A stretch of 64,000 nucleotides of DNA from Aquila chrysaetos chrysaetos (taxonomy: Eukaryota > Chordata > Aves > Accipitriformes > Accipitridae): positions 34,261,363 to 34,325,362 of the forward strand of contig NC_044005.1 in the NCBI RefSeq assembly GCF_900496995.4, read 5' to 3'. This document shows positions 61,376 through 64,000 of the stretch, one piece after another. Below the pieces are notes generated by a model. The model was not told the DNA's origin. It saw only the letters and a list, made by a program, of their open reading frames with translations, and did not search any database. The translations under genes and the position numbers were made by a program. How positions within the stretch are numbered: the first letter of the stretch is position 1; each line of letters starts with the position of its first letter.

Positions 61376-64000
61376 TGCACTCTCATCCCACTCATAAAAA
61401 CTCCTGTACCCCCCTGCCCTATATTGAAAGCATGTATTATAAATCATCTGAAGAAACTGCAGAAGCTGACTGCAGAAGGAAGTGAAGAATGTGGTCACCA
61501 GCAGATGTGCTTAACGTATGACCAGCTTATCGGCATCCCTTATCACCTGATATGCATGTACCTGGGAGAGGAACTGTTTGATCCTTTGAGCAAGTTGCCA
61601 GGACAATCTGTCTGTGTTTTGATCCTTATTTAAAAGAGTGAGGAAAGAGAATGACATATGTCAGTAACTGAATTGCCCTTACAAATTTCACCTAACCTGC
61701 AGGCTATGATCAAGGCACTCCAGATGTACACTGTTGTTGAAGAGTATATATGGATGTTGGAATATGTTGCTTAATGCGTTGCAGTCAGAAGTTTGTGTAC
61801 TGCAGTAATGACTATGGCATCCAAATCTCTATATGGCACAATATTGTGCAGTATAAATCATCACACATTCCAGTATGAGCAGCAATGGAGGAGCTGTATA
61901 GGTATCTACTCCTTATCATCTCTTCCTGTGCAAGAAACCATGGCCCACCAGATGATGCTGATCAGATGATGCTGATGATGGTGCGGTAAGAACAAACAAA
62001 AGGATGAGGTTTGCTTGTTTTCAGAAGCGGCTTTTGTAGAAAGGACAGCAGAAGAAAAATACTATTTCAGTAGTTAAAAACATGGAGATCCTGTCACTGA
62101 CTGGGACCCAGCAGATTTTAGTTCCAGGCTCATCAGGAGTAGTATGTGTCCTACAGCAGTTTCTCCTTCTCCTTCCTCTCCTCCATCTTCTTCACTGGTT
62201 ACATACATGACTGTGGGGCTCCAAGTCCCTGATTACTAACATTGACCCAGTCGAATAATTTCATGTCAACTAAATACGCATTCTCCATGATTTGTTTTTC
62301 CTAAAGTATGAGAAGTACAAAACCCCCCAAGGTATAACTGAATGACAGATGTCCATAGAGCCACACAGAAGATCAAGGGCTCTTATATTGTCTCTGCCAG
62401 AGTTGGTAGAAGTCTGCTAAATAAATTGTCCTCCCTCACTGTGGCATTTCTGGCTTGTTTCCGTATTGGCAAACTGTCTTCATTGTCTGGCTCAGAGAAG
62501 CAGCTTTCCCCAATGTTTATGTTCTATCTGAGATACTTAACCCATTGCATGGTAAATTTTAGACAGTGTCCAGACCTTGGATTCCTTTATATCAGATTCA
62601 CTTTAATATAGTTCAGTGGACTTAGTTGCAAACACTAAGCAGGCTTTGGGCATACATGTTTCTAATTTTCCTGTCTTGACTTTTTCTTATGTCTCTTCAC
62701 ACCTAGTATTTTATGTGGTTGCACCACTGCAGCTGGTTACCATGACTTTCAGCATGTTACCAATTGTGCAAAATCAGCGCATTGGCTAGTACGGCCTAGG
62801 TTTTAAAGCACAGACTGAATACATCTTCTTATACCTGGACTTTCACTTTGTGAAACTTTGGTGAAATAATAATAAGTAACTATCTCTGTCTACTTCAAAG
62901 ACACAGTAAGGATTCACTGACAATAGTAGTTGTCAGCCTACTACATTTTTGCACCTATTAAAGGGAAGAGTATCTTGACAGACAGTGGTATGATTACACT
63001 TACCAGCAAACAGGAAGGCAAAAAAACCAGCTAATTAAGACTCACATAAAAACCCCAATAACATGCCCTATTCAAAAATGTCCAAAGCAGTTAAATCCAC
63101 AAGTGACAAGTGTTGGTTTCACCCAACTCAGGTGAGGAAGAGTAAAAAGTGGAGAAACAGAAAGCTATAATAAACAGGATCATCAGGTACTCAATTGTTT
63201 GTGTTGTGTCACCTCTGTTTTTCTTCTTGAAAAGAACTTTTGACAAAGGGACTTTACAAGCAATGTGTAATTGGACATAACATAATCTTCTAATCAAATA
63301 TATTACAATGAAAGATGATTTAACTTTTGCACTTCAGGGACATTTTACTGCATTTAATAAAAACGTGACCTCACTGGTAATGTTACAGGCATTTTCTGTT
63401 TTTCCTTTGGCAGATCCCTCAGTTATAGGAATAATCATTTGTCTAGAAGTATGGGTCTTCACTGAAATACACCAAGACTTCTGCTTGTGTGTATAACAGT
63501 CACTGAATCAATGTTTTAGGAGAAGTACTAAAGCCCTTCTAGTGATTCTGAAAATAGACCATGATTTGAACTTGCCTTAATATTTCATTGGGGACTCCAG
63601 AGAACGATGATGACCAGTGAGTAGTTATTCAGGTAGTGGAGGCTGCTACCGACCAGCATCCCAAACTGAAGGTAGTAAAGTCACCAAAAGTTGTCAATAT
63701 CTTCAAGATATTATCTGAAAAAATCATCTTGGCCTCTGTAGTCAGGTGATGTATTTTAGAAAGTCCAGAAAAGTGCCTAAGGGCAGCTGTGTGTCTGGTG
63801 ATAAAAGCCATGCAGTGCTGACTCTCTGACCTTCTTTTGAAATCTTTAGTTATCCTGTGGGCTTGAAGACCAAGAGAAAGTTATTTGAATCTATGAATAA
63901 ACAGCAGACCCAGTTTTTGGAATTAACCTCTCTTAGGGGCAATCTCATTTATACACACCAGGCACTACCTTATATGAAAGGTAATTCAGAAGGGGAGATG

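Larger units (their letters stand above)
45410..64000. other. Gene-poor right flank
   Basis: About 18.6 kb of AT-rich DNA with no exon I can recognise on either strand. In human the next gene on this side is DPH6, and none of its protein motifs are seen. Recognisable items are the CR1 at 49095-49593, two decayed palindromic repeats (46337-46400 and 60214-60320), a GC-rich islet at about 56940-57480, and (AAC)9 at 61349. Conserved non-coding elements may be present but cannot be called from one sequence. Confidence 0.6.

Noticed and set aside
61424-61633. 69-codon plus-strand ORF with protein-like composition
   Set aside because: No start context, splice partner or homology recognised. Treated as chance.
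45410-64000. Search for DPH6 or other neighbouring-gene exons
   Set aside because: No frame with suitable splice borders and recognisable protein motifs was found on either strand.

Overview
The window is vertebrate nuclear DNA, almost certainly from a bird. It is AT-rich, its coding sequence is split by GT-AG introns, and it has two CpG-island promoters. Its interspersed repeats are CR1 LINE fragments (with the CR1-type 3' tail) and two solo LTRs of a type common in avian genomes. The LTR type suggests a neoavian bird, but that is inference. I see no prokaryotic, CRISPR or phage-like content.

Layout. (1) 1-24.2 kb: the 5' half of AQR (Aquarius / IBP160, an intron-binding spliceosomal helicase) on the minus strand. 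I could place 17 coding exons by hand. All have GT-AG borders, all phases agree, and together they encode residues 1-557 with no stop or frameshift. The helicase half lies beyond the left edge. Its promoter is the CpG island at about 23.4-24.2 kb. Introns hold one CR1 fragment, one solo LTR, homopolymer runs and a G-rich tract. (2) 24.2-33.3 kb: AT-rich sequence between the AQR promoter and the ZNF770 3' end, with no recognisable gene. (3) About 33.3-42.4 kb: ZNF770 on the minus strand. It has a single coding exon (730 codons, multi-C2H2 zinc finger), a likely 3' UTR, a non-coding 5' exon junction at 37328, an 11-codon uORF, and a probable CpG-island promoter at about 41.7-42.4 kb. (4) 42.4-64 kb: AT-rich gene-poor DNA with CR1 copies, a second solo LTR, two decayed palindromic amniote repeats, an (AAC)9 microsatellite and a GC-rich islet. 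I recognised no exon there.

The AQR-ZNF770 pair in the same orientation matches human 15q14, so the block is conserved synteny. The two genes are separate transcription units with no evidence of shared regulation. I found no clearly new biological system. The most distinctive items are the paired-finger architecture and uORF of ZNF770, a perfect 24-bp palindrome in its probable 3' UTR, two sister solo LTRs with intact 5-bp target duplications, a T26 tract at the AQR exon 2 acceptor, and very old palindromic repeats in the desert.

Comparisons with human proteins are from memory and were not computed.
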